Shown here: piece by piece, positions 16,633 to 24,611 of the stretch
Layout: the number at the start of each line of letters is the position of its first letter
How positions within the stretch are numbered: the stretch's first letter is position 1
Virus record (IMG/VR): IMGVR_UViG_3300020192_000020
Span: 1 to 46,545 of that record
DNA: 46,545 bases
Origin: a virus
Direction: 5' to 3' (one strand)
Program-made: the position numbers and the translations under genes
The notes under the pieces: model-generated
The model's database searches: none
What the model was told of the DNA's origin: nothing
Seen by the model: only the letters and a program-made list of their open reading frames with translations

Positions 16633-17008
16633 TGTTGAACTTTTCGTGCCACGCGAAGATCATCGCAGAGGCCAGCGCGTGGCCCAGGTGCGGCGCGCCC
16701 GACTCCGGATCTGCCAACTCGCCTCGGTTATGTGCGACCAGATGTCGACAGATCGCGCCGTAGTACGTGCGGCGTGCAGCGTCATCCCACTTAGCGAGCT
16801 TCCAGTTGTCGGCGCCGTACTTCGCGGCGCCGTGCGCGAACGCAGCCGCTGCGTCCTCTATGGTCGCCATGGCGCCTATCTGCGCGAGCAGACTCTCCCC
16901 GCCCGCGCAGTCGAGGGGCATCAGCGGGATGCGCCAGTGCAAGAAGTCCAGCTCCCAAGGGATTAGATCCAAACGTGCTTTTTTCAGGCGCGGCTTCTGG
17001 TCAGACAC
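16619..17008 (-). CDS. dATP/dGTP diphosphohydrolase-like protein (DUF5664/PF18909 type)
   Basis: A 129-residue protein with the pattern AAAFAHGAAKYGADNWKLAK, then RRTYYGAICRHLVAHNRGE and ADPESGAPHLGHALASAMI. The KYGxxNW, RHL and D-ESG-xHLxHA motifs are those of the phage all-alpha NTP pyrophosphohydrolase family annotated as dATP/dGTP diphosphohydrolase N-terminal. Members adjust dNTP pools, and relatives serve 2-aminoadenine genomes. No PurZ or DatZ gene is seen here, so a general dNTP-pool role is more likely. Confidence 0.75.
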   Translation of the reverse strand: MSDQKPRLKKARLDLIPWELDFLHWRIPLMPLDCAGGESLLAQIGAMATIEDAAAAFAHGAAKYGADNWKLAKWDDAARRTYYGAICRHLVAHNRGELADPESGAPHLGHALASAMIFAWHEKFNNDYE

Positions 17009-17483
17009 GGGATCCTCCTTTTGTCGTACGTCCTAGGCGTTGGAGCAAGATCCCCACCGCGTCAAGCACTTCTTTTGTGTGTGTTTTACCGGCCGACTCG
17101 CAGGCCCGGTCGACGATCTCCCGCTCGGAAGGCGAGAGCGCGGCGAGCGTGCGTGGGTGCATGATTTCCTTGAGGAGGTTGCTTTTCCACTCGTGCACGG
17201 GCACGAGCACGGGCACTCCGATCATCCCGGCTACCAAGCACCCGACCGACTGCACGTCCATGAGATCCTTGCACCGCGCGAGGCCGTCAGTTGGCCGCAT
17301 GACCATGCTCTCGAGATACACGATCTCCGCCGAGGGTACATGCTTTGCGTGGTGAACGGCGCACTCGCCGAGCGACATCTGCCTCGGCGCCTTGGAGACG
17401 CCCGCGCGTGTCAGAACACCACCGTCCACAGCGAGCGCGTACCCGAGCGCCCGCACTCCGGGATCTATCGCGAGGACGATCAT
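17001..17483 (-). CDS. RuvC-like Holliday junction resolvase
   Basis: A 160-residue RNase H-fold nuclease. Acidic residues sit in the expected positions: D7 in VLAIDPGVRALGYA, E58 in EIVYLESMV and D141 in HTKEVLDAVGILL. It should cut four-way junctions or branched DNA made during replication and recombination, before packaging. I chose ATG 17483 over an in-frame start at 17558 because it overlaps the preceding stop (ATGA) and puts the catalytic strand at the N-terminus, as in RuvC. Confidence 0.82.
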   Translation of the reverse strand: MIVLAIDPGVRALGYALAVDGGVLTRAGVSKAPRQMSLGECAVHHAKHVPSAEIVYLESMVMRPTDGLARCKDLMDVQSVGCLVAGMIGVPVLVPVHEWKSNLLKEIMHPRTLAALSPSEREIVDRACESAGKTHTKEVLDAVGILLQRLGRTTKGGSRV

Positions 17484-17803
17484 CGGGCGCGCTCGGCGTC
17501 GAGGGCACCTTGCAGAAGGTCGAGGGTATCGACTATCTTGGCAACACCAGATAGGCACCTAGCCGTCTCGCGGCGCTGGGCGTCGAGGGCGTCGAGCAGA
17601 GTCTCCACGTACCCCGCACGAGCCACGAGATCGGCCATGGCTAGGGCGCTCTCCTCGGTCCTCGACAGGTAGAGGATCTGTCCATCGGACGTCTGCCAAG
17701 TCAACACACCAGGCGAATTGGGCACATCGGGATGGGCACGTGGTTGCCAGTCCCACTGGCTAGCGGCTGCGACTTCACGGATTTTCTGCTCTTCAGGGGT
17801 CAT
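17480..17803 (-). CDS. Hypothetical protein downstream of DNA polymerase
   Basis: A 107-residue protein with a short globular N-terminal half (SQWDWQPRAHPDVPNSP, ILYLSRTEES) and a helical, probably coiled, C-terminal half (about residues 60-107). It begins 4 bases after the polymerase stop and overlaps the resolvase start. No family is recognised. Confidence 0.6.
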   Translation of the reverse strand: MTPEEQKIREVAAASQWDWQPRAHPDVPNSPGVLTWQTSDGQILYLSRTEESALAMADLVARAGYVETLLDALDAQRRETARCLSGVAKIVDTLDLLQGALDAERAR

Positions 17804-17807
17804 GTGG

Positions 17808-19802
17808 TCACCTTTCGACTTGTGACGGCTCTATGCCGAGCAGCCAAGACTTGTAGACTGGATCGCGGTCAAGCGCAAGGACTTTCGGATCTTGAACGAA
17901 ATTTCTGTCTTCCCAGGGGATCAGCAGACCGTCACGATACACGGGCTCCGCGCCCTTGCGCCAGTGTCTTTGCAGCGCGGGCTCGGCCTTGGCTGGACAC
18001 CCAGGGCACCACTTCGCGCCTACGGCGTCCATGATCCCCACTACGATGCCGGGGATGCTCGTCTCGTGCTCGGGGTACTCGACCAGGATCTCGTCATGCG
18101 CCTGATTCCAGGATCGCATCGGCGTTCCAGTCCACTGCTTTTCCAGGATCTGCCATCCCGCGTCCATCAACATGTCACCGACTCTGCCTTGAAAGTACGA
18201 GTTGGCGGCGCTGGTGTATCGCAGGTTCCCGCGGAACCGATCGCTCATAAAGTGCTTGAGCGGCTCGCCGCTCTGGATCAGCCGATTGACATGATCAAAA
18301 TACCGGCGCATCTCGGGGAAGGCCGATAGCCACGCTTCTTTGCCCTCGGCGGCTTGCGCCGCGGTAAGGCGGATCCCGTATTGCTTGGCCGCCAGCTGGC
18401 GAAATTTGTCGAGACCTAGCCCGCCGGGCAGCGCGTACATATAGGCCTTCGCACTCTGCCTTGCGTTCTTGATCTGCTTTTTTTCGTCGGTTGTGCGGTC
18501 CGGCGACGAAGCCCACGGGTACTGCCAACCTCGCAGATAACAGGCGAACCAAAGCAGCGTGTCAACACCCTCGTTCAGCAGCCGAGCTAGTTGCGAATCG
18601 AAGCCCATATCTAGGCACGCCTGTGCAAGCCCATGCAGCTCCGCGGACCTCCAATCACACGACAGAATCAAGTGACCCGGTCGCGCCACGTAGCACTCCC
18701 GGAGTCCGGGCTCGCGCGGTAGATTCTGGGTCTGGTCACCCAGTCTCGAGTAGGCCTTGCCCGGCTTGATGCGGCCTCCGCCGGATGCGCTCGTGCGCCC
18801 AGTAGCTACGAGCGGATCGAAGCGCGGCTGTATCGGGAGACCCAGATGCGCGGCTAGTTCCAGCCGGCGCACGCGGCCTCGGACCGTCGAGATCGACCCG
18901 AAGCGTGCGTAAGCGATCAACATGGGATCGAGCGTGGCTAGGCAGGAGTCGGCATCGAGGGCAACATGCTCCTTTTTGGTGCGCGGTATCGGCAGGCCCA
19001 GGTGCCCAGAGACAGCTACCATCCGGCTCTTCGCTGCCGTCGTGTCCTTGGATCCTGTCGGGCGGACCAGCGGTGTGCACGACACGATCGGCGCCTCTAG
19101 GTCTCGCGACTCGGCGTAGGCGCGCACGCGCTCAGAGTCTGCGTAAATTAACATCTCACGCATCTGCTCGAATTCTTCCTCGACCATCTCGCCGAGCACG
19201 CGCACGGCGCCGGCGTCGACGCGCATCCCCCACGCTGAGGTGGCTTCGAGCCAGAGCGCACCGCGAGCGCGCCGAAACTGGTCTTCGAGAAAGCGCGCGT
19301 ACTCCTCCTGAGCACGAAAGACCTGTGCCACGGATAGATCTGCCAGCGCGTAGTCGATCGACTCCTGCGGCCAGTCGGATACTGGCACTCCGTCTAGCGC
19401 GCCGTAGCCCGTGCGCACGGTCGAGTCCTTGACACCCTCCGCGTAGGGATCGGCGATGCCGTACCTCTCCAGGACGGCCTGTAGCCCGTCCTGACAGGGC
19501 TCGCCGAGCGCGATCCGTATCAGACGCTCCCGGAGGAAGGTACAGGCCACACGGTCAGCCCGGTAGGCCGCCAGCCATAGCGGAGCCATGCTCGGACGGG
19601 TGGCGATCGAGCACAGCACGTCGTACGCCGTGTTGTGCCCGTACAGCAACACACTGGGATCGCGCAGAGCGCGCTCTATCCGATCGAGGCCGGCATCACG
19701 CAGCTCAATCCCGCCCTCGACCGACTGCACACACACGATCCGTGGGGCCTGCCGCCCTGGCCGGATCGGCAATGTCTCGGTGTCGAAGGCGAATTCGATC
19801 AT
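17808..19802 (-). CDS. Family A DNA polymerase with 3'-5' exonuclease domain
   Basis: A 664-residue replicative polymerase. Residues 1-170 are a DnaQ/DEDD exonuclease (IEFAFDTETLPI, LYGHNTAYD, SIDYALADLSVAQ). The polymerase domain has motif A ILSCDWRSAELHGLAQ (usual DYSQIELR altered), motif B RQSAKAYMYALPGG (R-x3-K kept, the usual F762 position is Tyr, the usual Y766 is Gly) and motif C QAHDEILVE. Start ATG 19802 overlaps the previous stop (ATGA); an upstream TTG at 19823 was rejected. A Tyr at 762 is common in virulent phages. Confidence 0.9.
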   Translation of the reverse strand: MIEFAFDTETLPIRPGRQAPRIVCVQSVEGGIELRDAGLDRIERALRDPSVLLYGHNTAYDVLCSIATRPSMAPLWLAAYRADRVACTFLRERLIRIALGEPCQDGLQAVLERYGIADPYAEGVKDSTVRTGYGALDGVPVSDWPQESIDYALADLSVAQVFRAQEEYARFLEDQFRRARGALWLEATSAWGMRVDAGAVRVLGEMVEEEFEQMREMLIYADSERVRAYAESRDLEAPIVSCTPLVRPTGSKDTTAAKSRMVAVSGHLGLPIPRTKKEHVALDADSCLATLDPMLIAYARFGSISTVRGRVRRLELAAHLGLPIQPRFDPLVATGRTSASGGGRIKPGKAYSRLGDQTQNLPREPGLRECYVARPGHLILSCDWRSAELHGLAQACLDMGFDSQLARLLNEGVDTLLWFACYLRGWQYPWASSPDRTTDEKKQIKNARQSAKAYMYALPGGLGLDKFRQLAAKQYGIRLTAAQAAEGKEAWLSAFPEMRRYFDHVNRLIQSGEPLKHFMSDRFRGNLRYTSAANSYFQGRVGDMLMDAGWQILEKQWTGTPMRSWNQAHDEILVEYPEHETSIPGIVVGIMDAVGAKWCPGCPAKAEPALQRHWRKGAEPVYRDGLLIPWEDRNFVQDPKVLALDRDPVYKSWLLGIEPSQVER

Positions 19803-20071
19803 GCGCGACCCTGTCGACGCCAAGAGTCAAATTCAGCCCACCACTCGGGGAGTGTCGGGCGCTCCGGACCTAGGTCAGAGCGATCCCACCACGCGCCGAA
19901 CGCGTCCAGATCGCGACGGAAGCGCTCGAGGGCATCGTCGAGCGTGACGCTCGGCGTGGGTCGCCCCTTGTCCGCAGGGAGGCAGGCAGTGCCCGAGCCT
20001 GCCCAGTAGTCGCGAGTGCCACACACTGTGCACTCAGACCAGCGAGGTAGTACATTCCAAATATGGGCCAT
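19799..20071 (-). CDS. Small Trp-rich protein with CxxC motif
   Basis: A 90-residue protein starting MAHIWNVLPRWSECTVCGTR: one CxxC pair, another Cys near residue 30, and many Trp (FGAWWDRSD, PEWWAEFDSW). Two CxxC pairs would be needed for a normal zinc ribbon, so it may bind metal only as a dimer. Its start codon lies two bases after a tRNA-like RNA fold that pairs the GGGGG ribosome site, so its translation may be controlled. It is coupled to the polymerase by ATGA. Confidence 0.6.
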   Translation of the reverse strand: MAHIWNVLPRWSECTVCGTRDYWAGSGTACLPADKGRPTPSVTLDDALERFRRDLDAFGAWWDRSDLGPERPTLPEWWAEFDSWRRQGRA

Positions 20072-20073
20072 AG

Positions 20074-20123
20074 TCCCCCGGACGGTATCGAGCCGTCGAG
20101 CCAGCGCCTATCGCTGCGGGGGA
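20074..20123 (-). ncRNA. Three-armed tRNA-like fold before polymerase operon segment
   Basis: Read leftward, the 58-base gap between a stop (20130) and a start (20071) holds a compact fold: TCCCCCG (20123-20117) pairs perfectly with CGGGGGA (20080-20074), 7 base pairs; inside are a hairpin CAGCG-ATAGG-CGCTG, a 4-base GCTC linker, and a T-arm-like hairpin GACGG-CTCGATA-CCGTC. Order and sizes mimic a tRNA lacking the D-arm. The 3' strand of the acceptor stem contains the GGGGG that would serve as ribosome site for ATG 20071. Pairing is seen directly; function is inferred. Confidence 0.65.
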
Positions 20124-20129
20124 TGCGTG

Positions 20130-20699
20130 TCAAGCGATCGCGCGGGTCTCGCCAGCCGCGTTGTACTGCCGCTTGCCGTGTCGACGGTCGGACGCCGCGA
20201 AGTCGAACCACCCAGCATCCGCGTCAACAGGAGGCGCCGCAGGAGGAGGCGTCACAGGAGGCGCTGCCGTGCGCGCCGCGTCGAAATGCGCCTCGACGTA
20301 GTGACCCGTCTGCGGTGCGGCCTTGGGCTTGCCCTGGCTGCACACGACGCGCAGGGGGGCCCCTGCGTGAGGGTTCTGGGCCGAGACAGCAGCGGTCAGC
20401 TCCGCCTTGCCAAGCGCGCGCGCCGCGTCGCCCTCAGGCTCGAGCCCGAGGGCCAGTGCGACGATGCGCTTCATGTGCACCACACCCTTCTGTTTGCCCC
20501 AGCCGTCCACCTCAAGACTCGTGGCCCAGCTCGCGGGCCCCCGCGGCGTATCGAAGGTCACGATGAGATTCGTGCGCCCGCTCTTCGACGACGACTGTCG
20601 TCGCATGTCCCGGATAGTGACGGTGTAGTCCCCGATCGGGAGATCGGGCAGACGGAGCGTGGTGTCGAGCTGGCCTGCATTATCAAATACGTCGGTCAT
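20130..20699 (-). CDS. Probable ssDNA-binding protein (DUF669-like)
   Basis: A 189-residue protein with an OB-like beta-rich N-terminal domain (LPIGDYTVTIRDMRRQSSSK, RTNLIVTFDTPRG, KRIVALALGLEP) and a Pro/Ala-rich flexible tail from about residue 140 ending in a few aromatic and basic residues. The pattern resembles DUF669-type phage proteins that act as single-strand DNA binding proteins next to the helicase and polymerase. The usual acidic tip is not obvious. Ribosome site AAGGA lies about 12 bases upstream. Confidence 0.55.
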   Translation of the reverse strand: MTDVFDNAGQLDTTLRLPDLPIGDYTVTIRDMRRQSSSKSGRTNLIVTFDTPRGPASWATSLEVDGWGKQKGVVHMKRIVALALGLEPEGDAARALGKAELTAAVSAQNPHAGAPLRVVCSQGKPKAAPQTGHYVEAHFDAARTAAPPVTPPPAAPPVDADAGWFDFAASDRRHGKRQYNAAGETRAIA

Positions 20700-20746
20700 G
20701 GTGTCTACTATCCTTTTTCTCTGAGGTCCCCGATATGGGGCCGGAG

Positions 20747-22456
20747 TCAGTATGTCTCGTCAGGGACACGTGTCAAGGTTTTCTTTGCGAATCGGGGTTG
20801 CTTGGGCAGCATTCCAGGCTCGGTGACGCCCGAAAGATCTGCTTGACAGAGCTTTTGCGCCTGCCCCGTGACCTCCTGCGCACGAGATGACCGGGAGTAG
20901 GCGCGCCAAAACGCTTCGCAGTCTTCGATGCACCCGAAAAGCAGATCGGCGTCGATGCGCTCCGCGCGCTGTCCGGGTCGGTGCGTGCGTCCTAGTAGCT
21001 GCTCCAGATCTTGCCCACTCGACGGGATATCGATCAGCAGGTTGCGGCGCCAGGCTTGGAGGTTCTTGCCGCTGTCGTTGACCTTGCGCGCGAGCACGCA
21101 AGACACGCCGGGATCGTGCTCTTCAGCCCGTAGCCCCGTCACCTGGTCCACGCCCCCCAGCCCGTAGTAGGCCAGCCCTCGCGCGGCCAGTGCCAGACCG
21201 ACAGCAGGTCTGTCGGTCCATATCAGTCCCGGCGCCTGGCGCGACCATGCAACGATCCAATCCAGGCACACGGAGCTGATCCAGTGAGGCACAGGATTCG
21301 GTTTGAACGTGGGCTTGACCGCGCGCCATGTGGCCAAGGCCGCCGCCGCCGCAGGGTAGTGCTCGGGGAGCGCGTCGAGGTGCTGACACAGCTGCTCTTC
21401 GGTATCCAGATCCCGGCGATTCGAGGACAGGATATCACGGCACAAGCTCGCCCAGATCGATCGCGCATCGCGCCAGTCCGCGGGAGCGCGAGGCACCCAC
21501 ACGGAATAAAATCCGGTCGCGATCTCGCGCGCGTGCCGCCATACCTCCATCTGATCTGCGCACGGCATGCCGTCGGGCGTGTCCCCCGTCTCACGCAGCA
21601 CAGCGAATGCGTCCCTGATCGCCGGGTCTACGGGCGCCAGGTGACTCGTGATCCTGATGGGGATCGGGAGCGGAGGGTCTTGCGAGAGCACGAATCCGGG
21701 CGACTCGTAGAGGCGCCTCATTACACCACGCACGGGATCGTCAACGTCGAATCTCTCGAGGGCCCCGAAGCCCATCCTCTTTTGGTCGGGCGTGTCGACG
21801 TCTAGCGCGCGTGACCACTCGTCCAGATCGAGGTAGCTGTGAGGCACGGGAGATTTCGCCCCGAGAGCGCGCCACGACTGATGCTCGAAGTCGGCGAGGG
21901 AGTTGCCATAGGGGGTCCCTGTCATCCAGACCACGATGCAGTCCGGGTGAGCTTCGAGATACCGCATGATCCTCTTGGTGACTCCGGCGCTCTTGTTTTT
22001 CGCGTAGTGTGCCTCATCGCACACGATGAGATCGGGCGCATACCGCTCTAGCAGGCCCGCGGCCGCGACGCGAGATAGCGTTTGGTACGACACTGTCTTC
22101 AGGAACGTCGGCAGCACCCAGTGCTCGCGGTACTCGCGAGACTCTCGCTCCGTCTTCTCGACGAGGTGAGCGGGCACCAACAGCAAGGGCCGCTTGACGT
22201 GGCGAAACATCCTAGGTGCAAGCAGCGAGAGCAGCGTCTTGCCGTGACCTATCGGTAGGCCCGTGTAGAGACCTCCGTGGAGGCCCATCTCGGCCAGCGC
22301 GATCGCCTGTAGTGGTCGCAGCGTCTGAGTGCCTCCGGGGGCACGGTGCGCGTCGGACATGCGCGCCACTAGGTCCGCCGTAGCCTCCGGAGTCCACACC
22401 CTACGAGGCAGAGCGTGGATCCTCCGAAGCTCGGCTGAGTCTTGTACGCCGATCAC
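20747..22456 (-). CDS. SNF2-type DNA helicase/ATPase
   Basis: A 569-residue superfamily 2 ATPase. Motifs in order: GLPIGHGKTLLSLL (Walker A, about residue 68), LLVPAHLVEK (Ia), LIVCDEAHYAKN (Walker B DEAH), WMTGTPYGNS (III), and C-terminal SGQDLEQLLGRTHRPGQRAE (V-VI). The HRPGQ form of motif VI is typical of SNF2 proteins. In phage operons it works with the primase-helicase and nuclease in replication or recombination. The GTG 22456 start lies inside the stop of a 30-residue membrane peptide. Confidence 0.88.
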   Translation of the reverse strand: MIGVQDSAELRRIHALPRRVWTPEATADLVARMSDAHRAPGGTQTLRPLQAIALAEMGLHGGLYTGLPIGHGKTLLSLLAPRMFRHVKRPLLLVPAHLVEKTERESREYREHWVLPTFLKTVSYQTLSRVAAAGLLERYAPDLIVCDEAHYAKNKSAGVTKRIMRYLEAHPDCIVVWMTGTPYGNSLADFEHQSWRALGAKSPVPHSYLDLDEWSRALDVDTPDQKRMGFGALERFDVDDPVRGVMRRLYESPGFVLSQDPPLPIPIRITSHLAPVDPAIRDAFAVLRETGDTPDGMPCADQMEVWRHAREIATGFYSVWVPRAPADWRDARSIWASLCRDILSSNRRDLDTEEQLCQHLDALPEHYPAAAAALATWRAVKPTFKPNPVPHWISSVCLDWIVAWSRQAPGLIWTDRPAVGLALAARGLAYYGLGGVDQVTGLRAEEHDPGVSCVLARKVNDSGKNLQAWRRNLLIDIPSSGQDLEQLLGRTHRPGQRAERIDADLLFGCIEDCEAFWRAYSRSSRAQEVTGQAQKLCQADLSGVTEPGMLPKQPRFAKKTLTRVPDETY

Positions 22457-22545
22457 ACAAACCAGATCACGAGCAGACAGACACCCGTGAACGCGAACGC
22501 AAACCCCATAACGATCAGGCGCCAGATCAGATCAACGACGGTCAT
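22453..22545 (-). CDS. Tiny membrane peptide in replication operon (30 residues)
   Basis: ATG 22545 to TGA 22453 encodes MTVVDLIWRLIVMGFAFAFT followed by GVCLLVIWFV, an almost wholly hydrophobic peptide. It overlaps the upstream stop as TAATG and the downstream start as GTGA, so it is probably translated by coupling. Its presence between an exonuclease and a helicase gene is unexpected; a membrane anchor for replication or a host-directed peptide are possibilities. Confidence 0.5.
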   Translation of the reverse strand: MTVVDLIWRLIVMGFAFAFTGVCLLVIWFV

Positions 22546-23111
22546 TAGATACCCACTTTCATGATGTCGGTACGGTAGAATTTAAGCTCTGCGATCGCCT
22601 CTTCGCAATCCGCGAGTGCGCGGTGAGCCTTGCCCTGCGGAGGCGGCTCGCCGACCCACCGGCGATAGAGGCTGCGGATCGTCGAGACGTCAACGATCCT
22701 GTGCGATAGGTACCGGCCTGCGAGTGGCATGTGCGCATCCAGAAACCTGCGATCGAAGTGCACCGAGTACCCCGCGAGCTGCAACGACCCGGGCGGTGCG
22801 CCTAGGTCGCCGAGCCGCTCGCACAGCTCCCGCTCGACCTCGTGCAGGCTACCAATACCGACCCCCCGATCGAGGTCGGCGAGTAGGCCGCTGGTCTCGT
22901 GCATAGCATGCACCGACCCACCGGACTCGCGGTCGCGCCGCTCCAACTTCTCGCGATGCCTCCCACTGATGACCAGCCAGTGCCATCGGTCGGACTCGTT
23001 CAGGTCGGCGTCGGTGACGATCACCCCGACTTCGAGGATCGAGTCACGGCGCACGTCGAGACCCGTGGTTTCCAGGTCAAGGAATACCAGCCGGTCTTCG
23101 CAGCGGGTCAC
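22545..23111 (-). CDS. DEDDh exonuclease, oligoribonuclease-like
   Basis: A 188-residue exonuclease with Orn-type motifs: LVFLDLETTGLDVRRDSILE (D12, E14), SVHAMHETSGLLAD in the middle, AGYSVHFDRRFLDAHMP, and KAHRALADCEEAI, where the DEDDh His and Asp lie. It should degrade short RNA or DNA 3'-5'. In the phage replication operon it may recycle oligonucleotides or proofread. It overlaps the nuclease gene upstream (ATGA). Confidence 0.85.
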   Translation of the reverse strand: MTRCEDRLVFLDLETTGLDVRRDSILEVGVIVTDADLNESDRWHWLVISGRHREKLERRDRESGGSVHAMHETSGLLADLDRGVGIGSLHEVERELCERLGDLGAPPGSLQLAGYSVHFDRRFLDAHMPLAGRYLSHRIVDVSTIRSLYRRWVGEPPPQGKAHRALADCEEAIAELKFYRTDIMKVGI

Positions 23112-24307
23112 TTCGCCCCCGCGGAGCGCAGGATGATCGCGATCAGCGCTCGGATCTCACTGCCGTGGTAGGTGTAGATCTGAGTCACCAGATCGTCGAG
23201 GTCCGGAGCCTCGGGATGCAGCGGCATGAGCGCCTCCAGCGACCTATGGATGATCGACTGAGCGGGCTCGGGGCTGAGCAGCGGCACGAGTGCAGCCAGC
23301 GACCGACGGTCACCGGACTGGATCACGCCGCGCTCTACGAGCAGAGCCTTGACGGTCGCACGGTCCATCGCAGCGCCCGCCGGCACAAGCACCGGGTCCT
23401 TGACGGGCGCCTCGGCCAGCGGGCCGAAGCCGCCATCCTCGGCGGGCTCCTCAGGAGGGTTCACGCGGACGACGAAGTCGTCATCGTCATCGTCGGGGGG
23501 CGGAGGCGGAGGCGGAGGCGGGGCTAGGCTGGCCAGCAACTGATCGATCTTTTCGTCCATGTCGTCAACTCCGTCGAAAGGGTCCATATTTCCGCAGTAT
23601 CCCTGCCACTCACACGCCCGACCGTATGCCATGCAGGCGCTCGGGTTTGGCGGCAAGCGCAGGGGATCTACCTGCATCCGGTGTATCGCGTGGATTCTCT
23701 GAGAGTCCCGCTCGATCGGCCGCATCCTATCGCGTACCGTGTCCGCGTCAAGGACCAAATGCACGCGTCGGGTCTTGTATCGGCCGCCGGTGATCTTGGT
23801 CTCGTAGTAGACCCACGTCAGCGGTACTTTCTCGAAGCCCTTCTCGACTTGCAGTGCGGCCTGAATGACCGCTTGCGGGTCACCTGCCAGGTCGTCAGGG
23901 GACAGCGCATAGCTGAGGTCGCGCACAAATTTGTGATCGCCCACCGTGCCATCGTCCTCGGTCCAGTCGGCGCGAGAAGCATACCCCCCGGAGGCCAGCC
24001 CCACCTCGACGTGCGCCGTCCTAGGCGTCGGGAGCAGGTGCAAGCCTGCCGTGACGATAGCGCCCGGGTACGCAGTCTCAGAGCGCCCCCCGCGCTCGAA
24101 GGCGAAGGTCTCCGTGATGTCGGGGAACAAACCGTCGCGGAGCCAGGCCTCCGCGATCGAGTGGCAGCGCGTGCCGAGGTCATTTGCGCCGACCCACGTG
24201 CTCGGCGCGGGGGTGTGGCTCGTCAACTGGAACGCGCTCTTGCGCGGACACAACCGAAAGCGCTTGATTTGACTCGGGGATATGCGGAGAGGCTTCGAGC
24301 TAGTCAT
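23108..24307 (-). CDS. PD-(D/E)XK exonuclease, Cas4/RecB-like, with Cys cluster
   Basis: A 399-residue protein. Residues 1-265 form a RecB/Cas4-like nuclease: SPSQIKRFRLCPRKSAF at the start, GTRCHSIAEAWL, HVEVGLASGG, a catalytic GTVGDHKFVRDL, and ACMAYGRACEWQGYCGN. The Cys in CPRK plus the three later Cys form the usual 4Fe-4S set. A Pro8-Asp6 linker near residue 270 leads to a helical C-terminal domain of unknown role. It should resect DNA ends during recombination-dependent replication. Confidence 0.82.
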   Translation of the reverse strand: MTSSKPLRISPSQIKRFRLCPRKSAFQLTSHTPAPSTWVGANDLGTRCHSIAEAWLRDGLFPDITETFAFERGGRSETAYPGAIVTAGLHLLPTPRTAHVEVGLASGGYASRADWTEDDGTVGDHKFVRDLSYALSPDDLAGDPQAVIQAALQVEKGFEKVPLTWVYYETKITGGRYKTRRVHLVLDADTVRDRMRPIERDSQRIHAIHRMQVDPLRLPPNPSACMAYGRACEWQGYCGNMDPFDGVDDMDEKIDQLLASLAPPPPPPPPPDDDDDDFVVRVNPPEEPAEDGGFGPLAEAPVKDPVLVPAGAAMDRATVKALLVERGVIQSGDRRSLAALVPLLSPEPAQSIIHRSLEALMPLHPEAPDLDDLVTQIYTYHGSEIRALIAIILRSAGAK

Positions 24308-24461
24308 CTGGTCCTTGCCATCCGGAATGATCGGGCCGGCGGAACGTCGCGTGCTCGTACAGGTCTCGGACGTGATCGGGATTGTCGGGGTCGTAGAGTC
24401 GCGGCCTCACGGGGTCGATCTCGTCCAGCTCTTCGGCGTCGATCGGTGTCGGTTTACTCAT
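24300..24461 (-). CDS. Small acidic hypothetical protein
   Basis: A 53-residue protein from ATG 24461, rich in Asp, Glu and Pro (MSKPTPIDAEELDEIDPVRP) and ending HSGWQGPDD. It overlaps the nuclease start by 8 bases and the preceding stop by 8 bases, so it is part of the coupled chain. No family recognised. Confidence 0.6.
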   Translation of the reverse strand: MSKPTPIDAEELDEIDPVRPRLYDPDNPDHVRDLYEHATFRRPDHSGWQGPDD

Positions 24462-24609
24462 GGAACTCCGTCAGAAAAGAATGCATCGTCAACGTCTCGG
24501 GTAGATCGTCATCGTCGTAGAGGAGCGTCACGCACCACGTGACCTCGAGGATCACTGCGCTTCGTCCCTGTTGATCGGTCCAGAGTTCATTCACTTTCGG
24601 TTCTCGCAT
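24454..24609 (-). CDS. Small hypothetical protein
   Basis: A 51-residue protein from ATG 24609 (MREPKVNELWTDQQGRSAVI), beta-rich with an acidic YDDDDLPE turn; it resembles small phage proteins that fold as a single SH3-like barrel, although that is a guess. It starts 3 bases after the primase-helicase stop. An upstream in-frame start (24840) lies wholly within the primase gene and was rejected. Confidence 0.6.
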   Translation of the reverse strand: MREPKVNELWTDQQGRSAVILEVTWCVTLLYDDDDLPETLTMHSFLTEFHE

Positions 24610-24611
24610 GG

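Noticed and set aside
16619-17008. Evidence for a 2-aminoadenine (Z) genome
   Set aside because: No PurZ, DatZ or DpoZ-type polymerase is seen; the hydrolase family is wider than Z phages.
19803-19823. Upstream TTG start of DNA polymerase
   Set aside because: ATG 19802 overlaps the upstream stop (ATGA) and gives the usual exonuclease N-terminus.
20700-20746. Rho-independent terminator before the helicase stop
   Set aside because: A CCCC-ATATC-GGGG hairpin exists but is short, has no U tract and lies inside a coupled operon.
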